Of a stretch of DNA of 64,000 bases, positions 20,595 through 29,857 are shown one piece after another (within the stretch, counting starts at the first letter, position 1; every line of letters starts with the position of its first letter). The notes below the pieces were generated by a model. It was not told the DNA's origin. It ran no database searches and saw nothing but the letters and a program-made list of their open reading frames with translations. This stretch comes from JASJBU01 sp963790775. Its GTDB lineage: Bacteria > Pseudomonadota > Gammaproteobacteria > Chromatiales > Chromatiaceae. The translations under genes were made by a program, and so were the position numbers. The DNA is taken from positions 1 to 64,000 of the forward strand of contig CAWBPR010000013.1 in the NCBI GenBank assembly GCA_963790775.1. The letters run 5' to 3'.

Positions 20595-21578
20595 ATGACT
20601 GACATGGAGGTCTGGCGTCCATCCGCCTCCTTGGACGTCATCCGGGCCAGATCGGAACTGCTGGCCATGATTCGCACGTTTTTCCGGCAGGCCGGTGTAA
20701 TGGAGGTCGAGACCCCGGCCTGTTCCCATTTTGGGGTTACGGACCCCGCCATAGAAAGTTTTACCACCCGATATGTAGGACCGGGGGCCGCGCAAGGCGC
20801 CAATCTCTACCTGCATACCTCTCCGGAGTTTCCGATGAAGCGCCTGCTGGCTGCGGGTGCTGATGCTATCTATCAGATATGCAAAGTCTTCCGGAGTGGC
20901 GAGATGGGTCAGAGGCACAATCCCGAATTCACCCTCCTGGAGTGGTATCGACCGGGTTTCGATCACCACGAATTGATGGATGAGGTGGCGGAGTTGGTCA
21001 ACACCCTGCTGGATCAGAAACTCGCTGTGCAGAAGCTGACCTATGCCGAAGCCTTTCGAGAGTATCTGAATCTTGACCCTCATTCAGCAACCCTAGAGCA
21101 GTTACGGCAGTGCGCTGTGGAGGTTCCGATTTCTGGCGCAGCGGAGCTGGAAATGGCGCAGTCAGATGCCTGGCTGGACCTGTTGCTGACCCATGTCATC
21201 GAGCCGCATCTCGGTCAGGGTAGCCTGACCTTTCTCTATGACTATCCCGCCAGTCAGGCATCACTGGCCAGGATCAGTGGCGCAAGTCCTCCAGTGGCGG
21301 AACGTTTTGAGCTCTATATCGAGGGCGTGGAGATTGCCAACGGATTCCGCGAGCTGACGGATGCTGCAGAACAATGCAAGCGTTTTGAGCAGGATAACCA
21401 ATCCAGGGCTGAGCAGGGGCTTGCGGAGGTTGCCATGGACCGGCATCTGCTCTCCGCACTCGCTTCAGGGATCCCGGAGTGTGCCGGAGTGGCGCTCGGG
21501 ATCGATCGTTTGTTGATGCGTGTTACCGGGAAAAGTGATATCGCAGAAGTATTGAGCTTCAGTTTTCTGCGGGCCTGA
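20595..21578 (+). CDS. epmA: EF-P lysine aminoacylase EpmA (GenX/PoxA)
   Basis: The 327-residue class II lysyl-tRNA-synthetase paralogue lacks the anticodon-binding domain and attaches beta-lysine to EF-P. Visible class II motifs: motif 1 region VMEVETPACSHFG, motif 2 QICKVFRSGEMGQRHNPEFTLLEWYR, motif 3 AGVALGIDRLLM. The specificity segment ELYIEGVEIANGFRELTD is present. It is co-oriented with efp at an 8-bp gap, so probably co-transcribed. Length is typical. Confidence 0.97.
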   Translation: MTDMEVWRPSASLDVIRARSELLAMIRTFFRQAGVMEVETPACSHFGVTDPAIESFTTRYVGPGAAQGANLYLHTSPEFPMKRLLAAGADAIYQICKVFRSGEMGQRHNPEFTLLEWYRPGFDHHELMDEVAELVNTLLDQKLAVQKLTYAEAFREYLNLDPHSATLEQLRQCAVEVPISGAAELEMAQSDAWLDLLLTHVIEPHLGQGSLTFLYDYPASQASLARISGASPPVAERFELYIEGVEIANGFRELTDAAEQCKRFEQDNQSRAEQGLAEVAMDRHLLSALASGIPECAGVALGIDRLLMRVTGKSDIAEVLSFSFLRA

Positions 21579-21780
21579 TGTGTGCAGGCAAATCACCTGA
21601 TTCTGGGTTGTGCGGGAAGTTGGGCCGATGAAAATGTACATTAATCGAATTGTAAATTTAGATGGCAATCTGTATCCACTACACTGTGGAGAAGGCATTT
21701 GCATCTATAATTTTTGGGAATGGCCGGTCTGAACGTGATTGTTTAGCATGCTTCGGAGGCTTTACACTGTTACAACGGAA

Positions 21781-23448
21781 ATGAGCGAAAAGACAGCATT
21801 TCACTATTTTGCGGTATTTTTTTTGTTGTTTGCGTGCGCCAGCGCAACCGCAGAAAAAAACCAGCAGCCGAATATGCTGCCGCCATTCCAGCATGTGCTT
21901 GAAGCCGCTGGCTTCAATTTGCAACCACTCAACCTGCAATGGCCTTTGCTGGAACAGTTCTATACCAACCGGCATGGGCAGTCAGTTTGGCATGGCGATG
22001 GCCGCTTAAATCCTTTTGCGAGTTCTTTGCTAGACTGGATTTCATCAGTACGCAGAGAGGGTTTGTCCCCCGCAGACTATCATCTGGAAACCCTCAGGTT
22101 TTTCTCGCCCTACACGTTAGGGAACACGCAACAGTTGCGGGAGTTGATATTGACCGATGCCTTTTTCCGGCTCGTATCGGACCTTCGTACAGGTCGTTTC
22201 AATCCCAAGGAGATAGATCCGGAGTGGCGGCTGCCCACAGAAACATTCGACCCGGCTTTATTTCTTGAGGCGCTTCTGCAGGAAGGCTCTTTCGCGCAGC
22301 TGTTTGACAGGCTTACCCCAACAACACAGGCCTATGCCCGATTACGGGATGCTTATCGTCAATACCTGGAGATAGAACTGGCAGGTGGTTGGCCCAGGAT
22401 AAGTGTCAATTACGTCCTCAGGCCCGGTGTTTCAGACCCGGTGGTAACGCTGTTGCGGGAAAGGCTGAAGATCGAGGGGGATCACCCTGGTACTGATGCC
22501 GATGATCCCTGGCACTATGACGACCAGCTCAAAGAGGCGGTAAAGCGTTTTCAACGACGAAATGGTCTGGTTGAAGACGGTTTTGTAGGACCTATAACCC
22601 GTTCTGTGCTGAATGTTTCAGTGGCGGGACGGATCAAACAGCTGCTAGCCAATATGGAGCGATGGCGCTGGCTGCCCAGGGATCTGGGCATAAATCACCT
22701 CCTGGTCAATACTGCGGGTTATGAGCTTACCCTGGTCTCGAATGGCGAGTCTGTCTTTCACAAGCGCACAATCACAGGCAGGCAGGGACGTCAGACTCCC
22801 TCGTTCAAAAGTCGCATCACGCATCTGGTGGTCAATCCTGAATGGACGGTTCCGCGGATTATCGCAGTTGAAGACCTGCTGCCGAAACAGCAGATGGATG
22901 TGGGGTTTCTCGATCAACGAGGCATTCGTGTGCTGCAGAAACAGGAGGGGCACTGGGTGCAACTCGATGCGAAAGCCCTCGACTGGGGGCAATACCATAA
23001 AGACAATTTTCCTTTTCTGCTAAGGCAGGCGTCTGGACCCAAAAACAGTCTGGGGCGCATCAAATTCCACATGAACAACCCTTATGCGATCTTCCTGCAC
23101 GATACACCGTCGGTGAGTTTGTTCAATAAGCCGATCCGCGCCTTCAGTTCGGGCTGTGTGCGGGTTCAGGATGCCGACCAGCTGGCTCGATTTCTGTTAG
23201 ACGCCGGTGGCCAGTCGTCAGAGGAGCTGATCGATCTTCCCCTGCAAAGCGGGGACACCCAAATTACCAAGCTCTCGACCCCGGTAGAGGTCTACCTCGT
23301 ATACTTCACCAGCTGGGTGGACGAGGCGGGTGCTGTCCAGTTTCGTCCCGATATCTATCAACGAAACACCAATCTGATACTGGCGCTGCAAGAACACACC
23401 AGGGAAATGACGGCTCCCCAGCAAAAGATCTCAGCTAAATCCTTCTAA
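21781..23448 (+). CDS. L,D-transpeptidase of the YcbB/LdtD type
   Basis: The protein (555 residues from ATG 21781) has a Sec signal peptide (FHYFAVFFLLFACASATA), a YcbB-like scaffold domain, a peptidoglycan-binding domain (QLKEAVKRFQRRNGLVEDGFVG, residues about 248-290) and a C-terminal YkuD catalytic domain. The catalytic motif is complete: HDTPSVSLF followed by RAFSSGCVRV with the nucleophile Cys. It forms 3-3 crosslinks in the periplasm. Upstream starts at 21748 (ATG) or 21739 (TTG) are possible; I prefer 21781 because the signal peptide then has normal length. The next gene is a MepK-type endopeptidase, the same pairing as ycbB-ycbK in E. coli. Confidence 0.93.
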   Translation: MSEKTAFHYFAVFFLLFACASATAEKNQQPNMLPPFQHVLEAAGFNLQPLNLQWPLLEQFYTNRHGQSVWHGDGRLNPFASSLLDWISSVRREGLSPADYHLETLRFFSPYTLGNTQQLRELILTDAFFRLVSDLRTGRFNPKEIDPEWRLPTETFDPALFLEALLQEGSFAQLFDRLTPTTQAYARLRDAYRQYLEIELAGGWPRISVNYVLRPGVSDPVVTLLRERLKIEGDHPGTDADDPWHYDDQLKEAVKRFQRRNGLVEDGFVGPITRSVLNVSVAGRIKQLLANMERWRWLPRDLGINHLLVNTAGYELTLVSNGESVFHKRTITGRQGRQTPSFKSRITHLVVNPEWTVPRIIAVEDLLPKQQMDVGFLDQRGIRVLQKQEGHWVQLDAKALDWGQYHKDNFPFLLRQASGPKNSLGRIKFHMNNPYAIFLHDTPSVSLFNKPIRAFSSGCVRVQDADQLARFLLDAGGQSSEELIDLPLQSGDTQITKLSTPVEVYLVYFTSWVDEAGAVQFRPDIYQRNTNLILALQEHTREMTAPQQKISAKSF

Positions 23449-23616
23449 TATCGAGTCAACCCTGTGACTCAAATCTCATTTTTAATCAATCCTGAGCTGT
23501 GAAAGGGCGCACATGTTTGACAAGCGCCCCATGATTTCTGTTAATCTCCGCCTCAATTTTTCACTAATTATACCGACGTACTCAATGAGTCAAGTCGGAT
23601 ATACAGAATTCATTCT

Positions 23617-24177
23617 ATGTCACAGCAAGAGACCATCAATAGGGGAATCAACAGGCGCCGGTTTCTGGCGGGCTGTACTGCCTTTGCCGGCAGTGTGATC
23701 GCGCCGGCCGCTTTCGCTTCCATAACCAAGCTGCCGGAACGGCAATTGGCTTTTCATCATCTGCATACCGGGGAAAAGGTAAAACTGACCTATTGGGCGG
23801 AAGGCAAATATCTGCCAGACAGTCTGCAGGAGATCAATCACCTGTTACGCGATCACCGGACCGGTGATACGGCTCAGATTGACAGGCAATTAATGGATCT
23901 GCTGTTCAATCTGCAGACCCGCCTTGAGAGTCAGGGTGAATTTCAGATCATCTCTGCCTATCGTTCCCCTAAGACCAACCGCATGCTGCGTTCCAAGAGT
24001 AGTGGAGTCGCCAAGAAGAGCTTCCATATGCAGGGCAAGGCGATGGATATTCGTCTCTCCGGCGCCGATCTGAAACACCTGCGCAGAGCGGCTTTGGCCC
24101 TCAAATCGGGTGGTGTGGGCTACTATCCAAAATCCAATTTCATCCACGTCGATACCGGTCCGGTTCGTCACTGGTAA
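23617..24177 (+). CDS. mepK: MepK/YcbK-type murein endopeptidase (DUF882, M15-like)
   Basis: The 186-residue protein has a twin-arginine signal (INRRRFLAGCTAFAG) and a D-Ala-D-Ala-peptidase-like zinc domain. Zinc ligands are visible in SFHMQGKAMDIRL (His and Asp) and NFIHVDTGPVRHW (His). ISAYRSPKTNRML is the family signature. MepK cleaves 3-3 crosslinks and complements the L,D-transpeptidase encoded 168 bp upstream. The Tat signal is normal for the family. Confidence 0.93.
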   Translation: MSQQETINRGINRRRFLAGCTAFAGSVIAPAAFASITKLPERQLAFHHLHTGEKVKLTYWAEGKYLPDSLQEINHLLRDHRTGDTAQIDRQLMDLLFNLQTRLESQGEFQIISAYRSPKTNRMLRSKSSGVAKKSFHMQGKAMDIRLSGADLKHLRRAALALKSGGVGYYPKSNFIHVDTGPVRHW

Positions 24178-24227
24178 AGCAGGCCCTAGACCCTCGATTT
24201 CACTTCTCTGCACTCACTGGTCGTACC

Positions 24228-24686
24228 ATGAAGTGCAATGTCCATGGGTATTCCGCTATAGTCACAGATAAGCCTACTGGAAGAGGATGTCTTGTTTTGC
24301 TGGAAAAATTTCCCTGCCCATGCTGTGGTCACCTGGTATTTGACCGGGAACCGGGATATCACCAAATCTGCCCGATCTGCCTGTGGGAGGATGAGTTGGC
24401 GCAACTCCGCTTCCCCGCAATGCCAGGTATATCGAACTGCGTCAGTCTGGTGGATGCTCAGATCAACTACCAGCGCATCGGTGTGGCAGAACGCAAAAAC
24501 ATTGGCCAAGGCCGCGCCGCGCTTGACGATGAAGCCCTGGAAGATGGCTGGCGCCCTATCGATCCGAGCATCGATAACCTGGAGCAACCTACTTCTGGTG
24601 AGGATTATGCCACCAGCTACCCCTGGTCGAATACGACGGTTCTGTATTATTGGCGGTCGACCTACTGGCGGCGAGTAGTGGGTTAG
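24228..24686 (+). CDS. CPCC-type cysteine-rich protein
   Basis: The 152-residue protein contains FPCPCCGHLVF…YHQICPICLWEDE, the CPCC zinc-finger-like signature (PF14206), near residues 29-54. Family members are small and of unknown function, often near toxin or stress genes. A TTG near 24300 (reading LLEKFPCPCC after a GAGGA site) may be the real start, because the first 25 residues look unrelated. No operon partner is evident. Confidence 0.7.
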   Translation: MKCNVHGYSAIVTDKPTGRGCLVLLEKFPCPCCGHLVFDREPGYHQICPICLWEDELAQLRFPAMPGISNCVSLVDAQINYQRIGVAERKNIGQGRAALDDEALEDGWRPIDPSIDNLEQPTSGEDYATSYPWSNTTVLYYWRSTYWRRVVG

Positions 24687-25112
24687 GCCACTGAGCTTGT
24701 GGTATCCGCCTGTCTATCCGCTGGTCCTAAACTGTGGGTGGACGTGCTGTTGCTCGGCCATCTAAAAAACACGGTTGGATTTTCCAGGCTAATCGCTAGC
24801 TACCTACCCAGCTAAGTGAGACCTGTACAACTACCTCAACCTCTTGAGGTGGCATATTTCTCCTGCAAACAGAATAGTTATCCGATGCCTGATTTCTGCT
24901 GAAGTGAGGCGTTGATATCGTATCAGGTCATAAGCCCTTGTCGGCGGTTGGTTGATGAACCTGGTTAATCAGCCTGCAGGTGTCGATATATTTTACAAAC
25001 CAATCAGGCAAGGAGTTGTCGATATTATTATCATGATGAATTTATTGAGAAAAAATGAAAAAGGAACGGAAGATGCGTTCATGAGGATATAACAACAATT
25101 GGCGACAAAGTA
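24687..25112. other. Intergenic stretch without a recognised gene
   Basis: About 425 bp. It contains a small ACCTCAA/TTGAGGT dyad near 24832-24849 and a 19-codon frame at about 25034 just before the next gene. No RNA gene or promoter could be named. Confidence 0.3.
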
Positions 25113-25436
25113 GTGAGGGTCGAGATCGCCGTGACTGATAAAGTCCTAGATAACAATAAACTAAATGGACTGATTTACATGCTTCTTCTGTTCAATATGG
25201 TGGACGGCATGTTGACTATTGCCTGGGTTGGGACAGGCAGGGCCGTTGAAGTCAATCCGTTGATGGATTATCTGATCGGTATCCATCCCGTTCTTTTCAT
25301 GGCGACCAAGCTATTGCTGGTCAGTCTGGGAATTCTATTGATCTGGCGTTTCCGTGACAGATCCCTGGCCGTTGCCTCGCTATATCTATGCGTGACGGCC
25401 TATTCCTTACTCATGCTCTATCATGGAGGTGGTTGA
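25113..25436 (+). CDS. DUF5658 membrane protein
   Basis: The 107-residue protein has three predicted membrane helices: LIYMLLLFNMVDGMLTIAWV, a second helix at about 56-76, and SLYLCVTAYSLLMLYH. The pattern of an N-D dyad in helix 1, followed by a GTG-x-A-x-E-x-NPLM loop and a lysine-containing second helix, is that of DUF5658. The function is unknown. The start is GTG 25113; another GTG at 25131 is possible. It is isolated, with no operon neighbour. Confidence 0.75.
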   Translation: MRVEIAVTDKVLDNNKLNGLIYMLLLFNMVDGMLTIAWVGTGRAVEVNPLMDYLIGIHPVLFMATKLLLVSLGILLIWRFRDRSLAVASLYLCVTAYSLLMLYHGGG

Positions 25437-25562
25437 TCAGTTGAAGTGACGTCTTGAGGCTTGTTTTGAGCGCGTCAAACGAGAAAGCTGCCCATACTCA
25501 TGAGCGCAGTTCTGCTTGTAAGCGATCAGCCTGCCGAACGAAGATCTGGCCCACGGTGCTGC

Positions 25563-27091
25563 TTATGCTAGTTTGATGGTATCCCGACTTACCTCATCGG
25601 CGGTCCGATCGGGTTCCTCTATCCTTGACTTCGACAATGTCACCCGCCTCCACGGCCACTGAAGAAAACGCTGGAGTCTGTGGTGGGAAGCTCATCGTCG
25701 ACTTGAAAGTAGCTGGTCTGAAGAATCAAAGGAATAGCTGAGATCCCAGCAGGGTAATGGAGACTATTCGCGATACATAACTGTCAAATGGTGCTTCAAG
25801 CGTTGTTTCGTCTGGAGGCATCTTTGCGTTTGATCTTGGTGGCAATCAGATCCGAACTGCATTTGATAGGCCTCGACCTCCACGAAATCAGTGCCGCTGA
25901 TGAGTTCCTGAGGGAGAAAGTGCCGTCACCATCAGTATCCAGAGCGCTGTCATCCTCCAGCAAGGTGCTGCTGTTGACTAAATCACGGGTACAGTAGCAG
26001 TGCCATTCATGTTAAGAGTATATCGTGTATGTGCCATCGACGTATGCAACCACTTGAGTGACTCCGGCTTCGATTTCAATTTCACTCTCTGCTTCTGCCT
26101 CGATTTCATCCACGATGAGAATGCCAGTCACTATGGCTGCCTTCCACCTCGACTTCCATGCCTTCGATCAGGTTGCCCTCCAGACTGATGGGTTCATACT
26201 CAGGACTACCGCTTAGATCCAAAGTGACATCATTGACCATGAAGCCGGCGATATAGTCACCGGTGAGTACACCGTACAGATTGACCTCGTCTTCATTGTC
26301 ATCCAGCAGGTCATCATCGTCAAGTTCGATCTCTATCGCTTCCAGGCCACTGGCGGTGTCTTCGAGTTTCACCTCGACGAATTGGCCCGAGTACCTTCAT
26401 TGAGATTCGGATTCGGCGATCATTCTTACTGTATAGGACACAGCTGGCGCCAGTTTGCAGCGTCAGGTTCGATGATCAGTGCCGTTTCATCATACCTGTC
26501 TACCGTGCCTTTGACCTCGTACTCGATGTCCGAGGCATCTGTTACTCGATGCGGCTGGCGACGATCTGAGAGCCGTCGAAATAACCGCTCACTTCAATGA
26601 TGTCGCCTTCTGCCAGGGTGTCAAAAGCGGCACCATCATCGAATACGGTAGTGGTGGCGTCAACCATGACCTTCATACCAAGGACCGTAAAGGTCTTGGT
26701 TGTGGCATCAGCGGTCATGCTGTCCGCTATCTATGGGGCCCTCAACATCATCGTCATAAGTAGATACTGTCGGCGCTTCCGGTAACGCCGTCATCATTGA
26801 CCTACCTTCGATCCTGACCTTCATGCCTACGGCAAGGTCTGATTGACTGCTATCGATGTCATTATCGTCGACGTCGTAGTTGGTGGCACTGTCCGTCTCG
26901 AACTTGACGCCGTTGACATAGACGCTGCCAAAGCCGTCTATGGTGCCGATGATGGTTTTGCTGCTGCTCGTGGTGCTGGTTGTACTGTCGCTACTGCCGC
27001 CGCCACAGGCGACCAGGCCGCTGGTGGCCAGGATGATAGCGATGGCATTGAATAATTGGTTACGTTTCATTTCGATATTCCTCATTATCAT
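25563..27091 (-). pseudogene. DUF5666-domain lipoprotein, decayed by many frameshifts
   Basis: It starts at 27091 with a lipoprotein signal (IILATSGLVACGGGSSD) and a first DUF5666 repeat (GTIDGFGSVYVNGVKFETD). The homologous text then hops frames: MTADATTKTFTVLGMKVMVD…ASRIE (about 26719-26550), VTDASDIEYEVKGTVDRY (about 26545-26490), VEVKLEDTASGLEAIEIEL (about 26375-26310), EAEAESEIEIEAGVTQVVAY, LVNSSTLLEDDSALDTDGDG and finally a stop at 25563. At least five shifts are needed, so this is genuine decay, not one sequencing slip. Members are secreted or outer-membrane beta-rich lipoproteins of unknown role. Confidence 0.75.
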
Positions 27092-27159
27092 TGAGTGCTC
27101 GATCCAGGGCTCTTCGCTGATGACAGGGGATTTCCAGTCATCCTGAAGCCATCATTATA

Positions 27160-27179
27160 TATGGGAAAAATTTCCCATA
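27160..27179 (-). promoter_or_regulatory. Perfect dyad in the promoter of the DUF5666 gene
   Basis: TATGGGAAA and TTTCCCATA are separated by two bases. On the minus strand a TATAAT follows directly, with a TTATGG overlapping the dyad about 15 bp upstream. The layout suggests an operator between -35 and -10. The regulator is unknown, and the gene it serves is broken. Confidence 0.45.
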
Positions 27180-27532
27180 AAATACAATGTGAACTATAGC
27201 ATTACCCGGGGTATTGACAACCCGGGACGCAAAAAGATGCACCTGAAAAGCCTTCCTCAAACGGAAATCGTCGTATCAGTTGCTCGTTTGGAGCTGGCTA
27301 AAATGAAACTATCTTTATGAAAAATAAAGAGATATTGTGTTGTAAGATGACTTTGGACCAAGCGCTGGCTTGAAACCGACTGAAACAGAATGAAGCAACT
27401 TGAAATGGAGAATCTGTGCAATTCGCGAAAATCAGACCACCTGTCCGATAGACGGCTTTTTGGTTAAGTGGGGGGCGCTTGAATGGCTTGGTGAGGGCTG
27501 TACAGCGGGTCTACAAGTACCGCCCTGTTTGC
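27180..27532. other. Intergenic stretch without a recognised gene
   Basis: About 350 bp between psd and the DUF5666 promoter. The short frames have no support, and nothing else is recognised. Confidence 0.3.
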
Positions 27533-28435
27533 TCAGATGCGGCTTGCCAGCCTTTCGCCCAGCTTTAAAGCCTGGCCCGGAGTGAGTTCTTCCTGCCAGT
27601 CTATGAGGTCTTTTCCGAATAACAGGATCACGGTCGAGCCCATGTTGAAACGGCCCATCTCCTCTCCCTTTTCCAATCTGACAGGGTCGGCAGCTTGGGC
27701 TGGTGGATAATCCCAGCGGCGAACCTGCCTGGAAACCGGCGTAATGGTGCCGGCCCAGACGGTCTCGATACTGGAAACGAAGATGGCCCCCACCAGGATC
27801 ACCGCCATGGGTCCAAGATCAGTTTCGAACAGGCTGATCACCCGCTCGTTTCTGGCGAACAGGGCTGGCACCAGTCGGGTCGTCGTGTCATTCACGCTGA
27901 ACAAGCGGCCAGGCACATGGACCATCTTCTTCAGGGTGCCGCTGAAAGGCATGTGCACCCGGTGATAGTCTCGGGGTGAGAGGTAAATGGTGGCAAAACT
28001 GCCATTCTCAAAACGGCGGCTCAATTCGATGTCATTGCCGAGTAATTCCAGCAGGGAGTAGTCGTGCCCCTTGGCCTGGAAGATATAGCCGTCCTCGATA
28101 TTCCCAGCCTGACTGAGGGTGCCATCCGCAGGGCTGATGATCGCATCTTCGGACGCATCGACCGGTCTTGCATCCGGATTGAGTGCGCGGGTAAAAAAGT
28201 CGTTGAAACTACGGTACTTAGTGGGATCTGACTCAAGCGCCTCCTGCATGTCGACGCGGTACCACTGAATAACTTTGCGTATCAGGGTGTTTTTGAAGCT
28301 CGACCACTCCACCCGGGTCACCCGGTACATCAGGCTCGATAAAAAATGATGTGGCAGCAGATACTGCAAACCGACAAACAGCATCTCAGCCAGCTTTTCC
28401 GGTTTCAGGCGATCATTGGACGAAGGGTTATTCAT
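27533..28435 (-). CDS. psd: Phosphatidylserine decarboxylase proenzyme
   Basis: The 300-residue membrane-associated enzyme makes phosphatidylethanolamine. The self-cleavage site that creates the pyruvoyl group is FNMGSTVILLF (the LGST-type motif, here MGST) near residue 267. Other family motifs are FFTRALNPDARP, SPADGTL, KGHDYSLLELLG and YHRVHMPFSG. It is the last gene of a tight operon, 5 bp after the Sco-like gene. Length and motifs are normal. Confidence 0.97.
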   Translation of the reverse strand: MNNPSSNDRLKPEKLAEMLFVGLQYLLPHHFLSSLMYRVTRVEWSSFKNTLIRKVIQWYRVDMQEALESDPTKYRSFNDFFTRALNPDARPVDASEDAIISPADGTLSQAGNIEDGYIFQAKGHDYSLLELLGNDIELSRRFENGSFATIYLSPRDYHRVHMPFSGTLKKMVHVPGRLFSVNDTTTRLVPALFARNERVISLFETDLGPMAVILVGAIFVSSIETVWAGTITPVSRQVRRWDYPPAQAADPVRLEKGEEMGRFNMGSTVILLFGKDLIDWQEELTPGQALKLGERLASRI

Positions 28436-28440
28436 AACTG

Positions 28441-29031
28441 TCAGTGTTGATGGCTAATCAGAGTGATCAAATCATCGGCGATGGTAGCGGCATCCTGACC
28501 GCTGGTAAACAGGGCGTGCATTCTGGTCATGGGGTCGATGAGGTAGAGCGTGTAGTCGTCTGTGGTCTCGGCCACCCCAAAGCGGGTAAAGGTTTCTGTG
28601 AGACGCTCAGTGTCGCCACTCAGGGTGACAAAGCCGGTGTCGAGGCTGGAGGTTACAGCCTCAGTGGTTTCTCCGACTTGCAGCGGTATATAGATAAAGC
28701 GAATCTGCTGCTGCAGGGCCGGAACTATGGCCAGACGATTATGCACCTGGACCAGGCGGAGTAAGGCCGCTGAGTCTGAAGACCGGTTCGGATCCAGCAA
28801 AATCAGGTTCCACTGTCCCTCCAGCTCTGCCTGGGTGAAAATATCGCCATGGCGGTCTTCGAGTGCGAATTCAGGTGTCGGCAGGGTGGGTCGGAGAGAT
28901 ACCCCGGAGATCGTTGGGGCTGAGGCATCGCTGTCAGAATATTTGTTTCCACCATAGTAGGCGATACTGAAAGTCAGGATGGTAAGCAGCAGAATCACCA
29001 GACGGCGCTGCTTACTGCTGGGACGCTGCAT
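28441..29031 (-). CDS. Sco1/SenC-like thioredoxin-fold protein lacking the copper cysteines
   Basis: The 196-residue protein has an N-terminal membrane anchor (LVILLLTILTFSIAYYGG) and a periplasmic thioredoxin-like domain. PEFALEDRHGDIFTQAELEGQWNLILLD matches the entry to the Sco fold. Sco proteins carry CxxxC at the following turn; here it reads LDPNRSSDSAALL, with no cysteine at all. Copper delivery in the usual way is therefore excluded; a structural or chaperone role is possible. Start ATG 29031 gives a 2-bp gap to the rhodanese gene; a longer frame upstream only overlaps that gene. Confidence 0.75.
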   Translation of the reverse strand: MQRPSSKQRRLVILLLTILTFSIAYYGGNKYSDSDASAPTISGVSLRPTLPTPEFALEDRHGDIFTQAELEGQWNLILLDPNRSSDSAALLRLVQVHNRLAIVPALQQQIRFIYIPLQVGETTEAVTSSLDTGFVTLSGDTERLTETFTRFGVAETTDDYTLYLIDPMTRMHALFTSGQDAATIADDLITLISHQH

Positions 29032-29033
29032 AC

Positions 29034-29852
29034 TTAGACGGTTTTCGGGGTTTCCGCTCTGTTGCCCCAGTCGGACCATGAGCCGGGATAGCCCTTGATA
29101 CGCAGATAGCCGAGGGTTTTGAGCGCGAAGTAGGTGAGTGATGAGCGGTGATGGGTCTGACAATAGGTGATCACCTCCTTGTCGGCAGTGATTCCGAGTC
29201 CGTTCAGGGTCTGTTGCAGCGCATCTGGGGATTTCAGCCGCAGGTTTCGTTGCCGGTCCATGACCTCAAGCCAGTCCAGATTGACCGCACCAGGGATATG
29301 CCCGGGGTATTGTGAGAAGCGCGATATACCCTGGTATTCATTGACACTGCGGGCGTCCCACAGCGCCAGGTCCTGGTTATCCAGGCGCTGTAGAATGTAA
29401 TCCGCATCCGCCACCGGCGCGCTGTCCGGTCTGGCTGTAAATTCAGCCGTCACTGGTCGTGCCGGCTCCCGGCTCAGCGGATGCTTCTCGTTGGCCCAGG
29501 CGTGCAGACCACCGTTGAGCAACGAGCAGCGCTGATGACCCATCGCCTCCAGGGTCCAGAGCAGGCGGCAGGCGTTACCGCCTCCTTCGTCGTCATAGGC
29601 GACCACCTGTGTCGTGTTACCGATGCCATGTGCTGCAAGAACCCTCTCCAGCTGTGCAGGTTCCGGCAGCAGCCCATGCGTCACCCCCCTGGAGGCGGTG
29701 ATGCCGGCATAGGAGAGATGCACCGCTCCTGGAATATGCAGTTGGGAGTAGGTGGTGTCCTTGCACAGGTCCACCACCAGCAGACCCTCACTGCTCAGCA
29801 GGGGTTCCAGCTGCTCCGGCTCGACCAGCAGTGGCAGATCCAGCGAAGCCAT
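29034..29852 (-). CDS. Tandem-rhodanese sulfurtransferase
   Basis: The 272-residue protein has two rhodanese domains. In the first, the active-site loop reads VVAYDDEGGGNACR with Asp in place of Cys (inactive, as usual). In the second, ITYCQTHHRSS carries the catalytic Cys near residue 236. DARSVNEYQGISR is the family signature of thiosulfate or 3-mercaptopyruvate sulfurtransferases. It transfers sulfane sulfur to cyanide or another thiol acceptor. It lies 5 bp after the aminotransferase and 2 bp before the Sco-like gene. The physiological acceptor cannot be read from sequence. Confidence 0.9.
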   Translation of the reverse strand: MASLDLPLLVEPEQLEPLLSSEGLLVVDLCKDTTYSQLHIPGAVHLSYAGITASRGVTHGLLPEPAQLERVLAAHGIGNTTQVVAYDDEGGGNACRLLWTLEAMGHQRCSLLNGGLHAWANEKHPLSREPARPVTAEFTARPDSAPVADADYILQRLDNQDLALWDARSVNEYQGISRFSQYPGHIPGAVNLDWLEVMDRQRNLRLKSPDALQQTLNGLGITADKEVITYCQTHHRSSLTYFALKTLGYLRIKGYPGSWSDWGNRAETPKTV

Positions 29853-29857
29853 ACGGT

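Noticed and set aside
25788..26188. Two short plus-strand frames between DUF5658 and the DUF5666 promoter
   Set aside because: The minus strand here reads as DUF5666 remnants across frames, so these are shadows.
27400..27585. 61-codon plus-strand frame overlapping the end of psd
   Set aside because: There is no ribosome site or recognisable domain, and psd is certain on the other strand.
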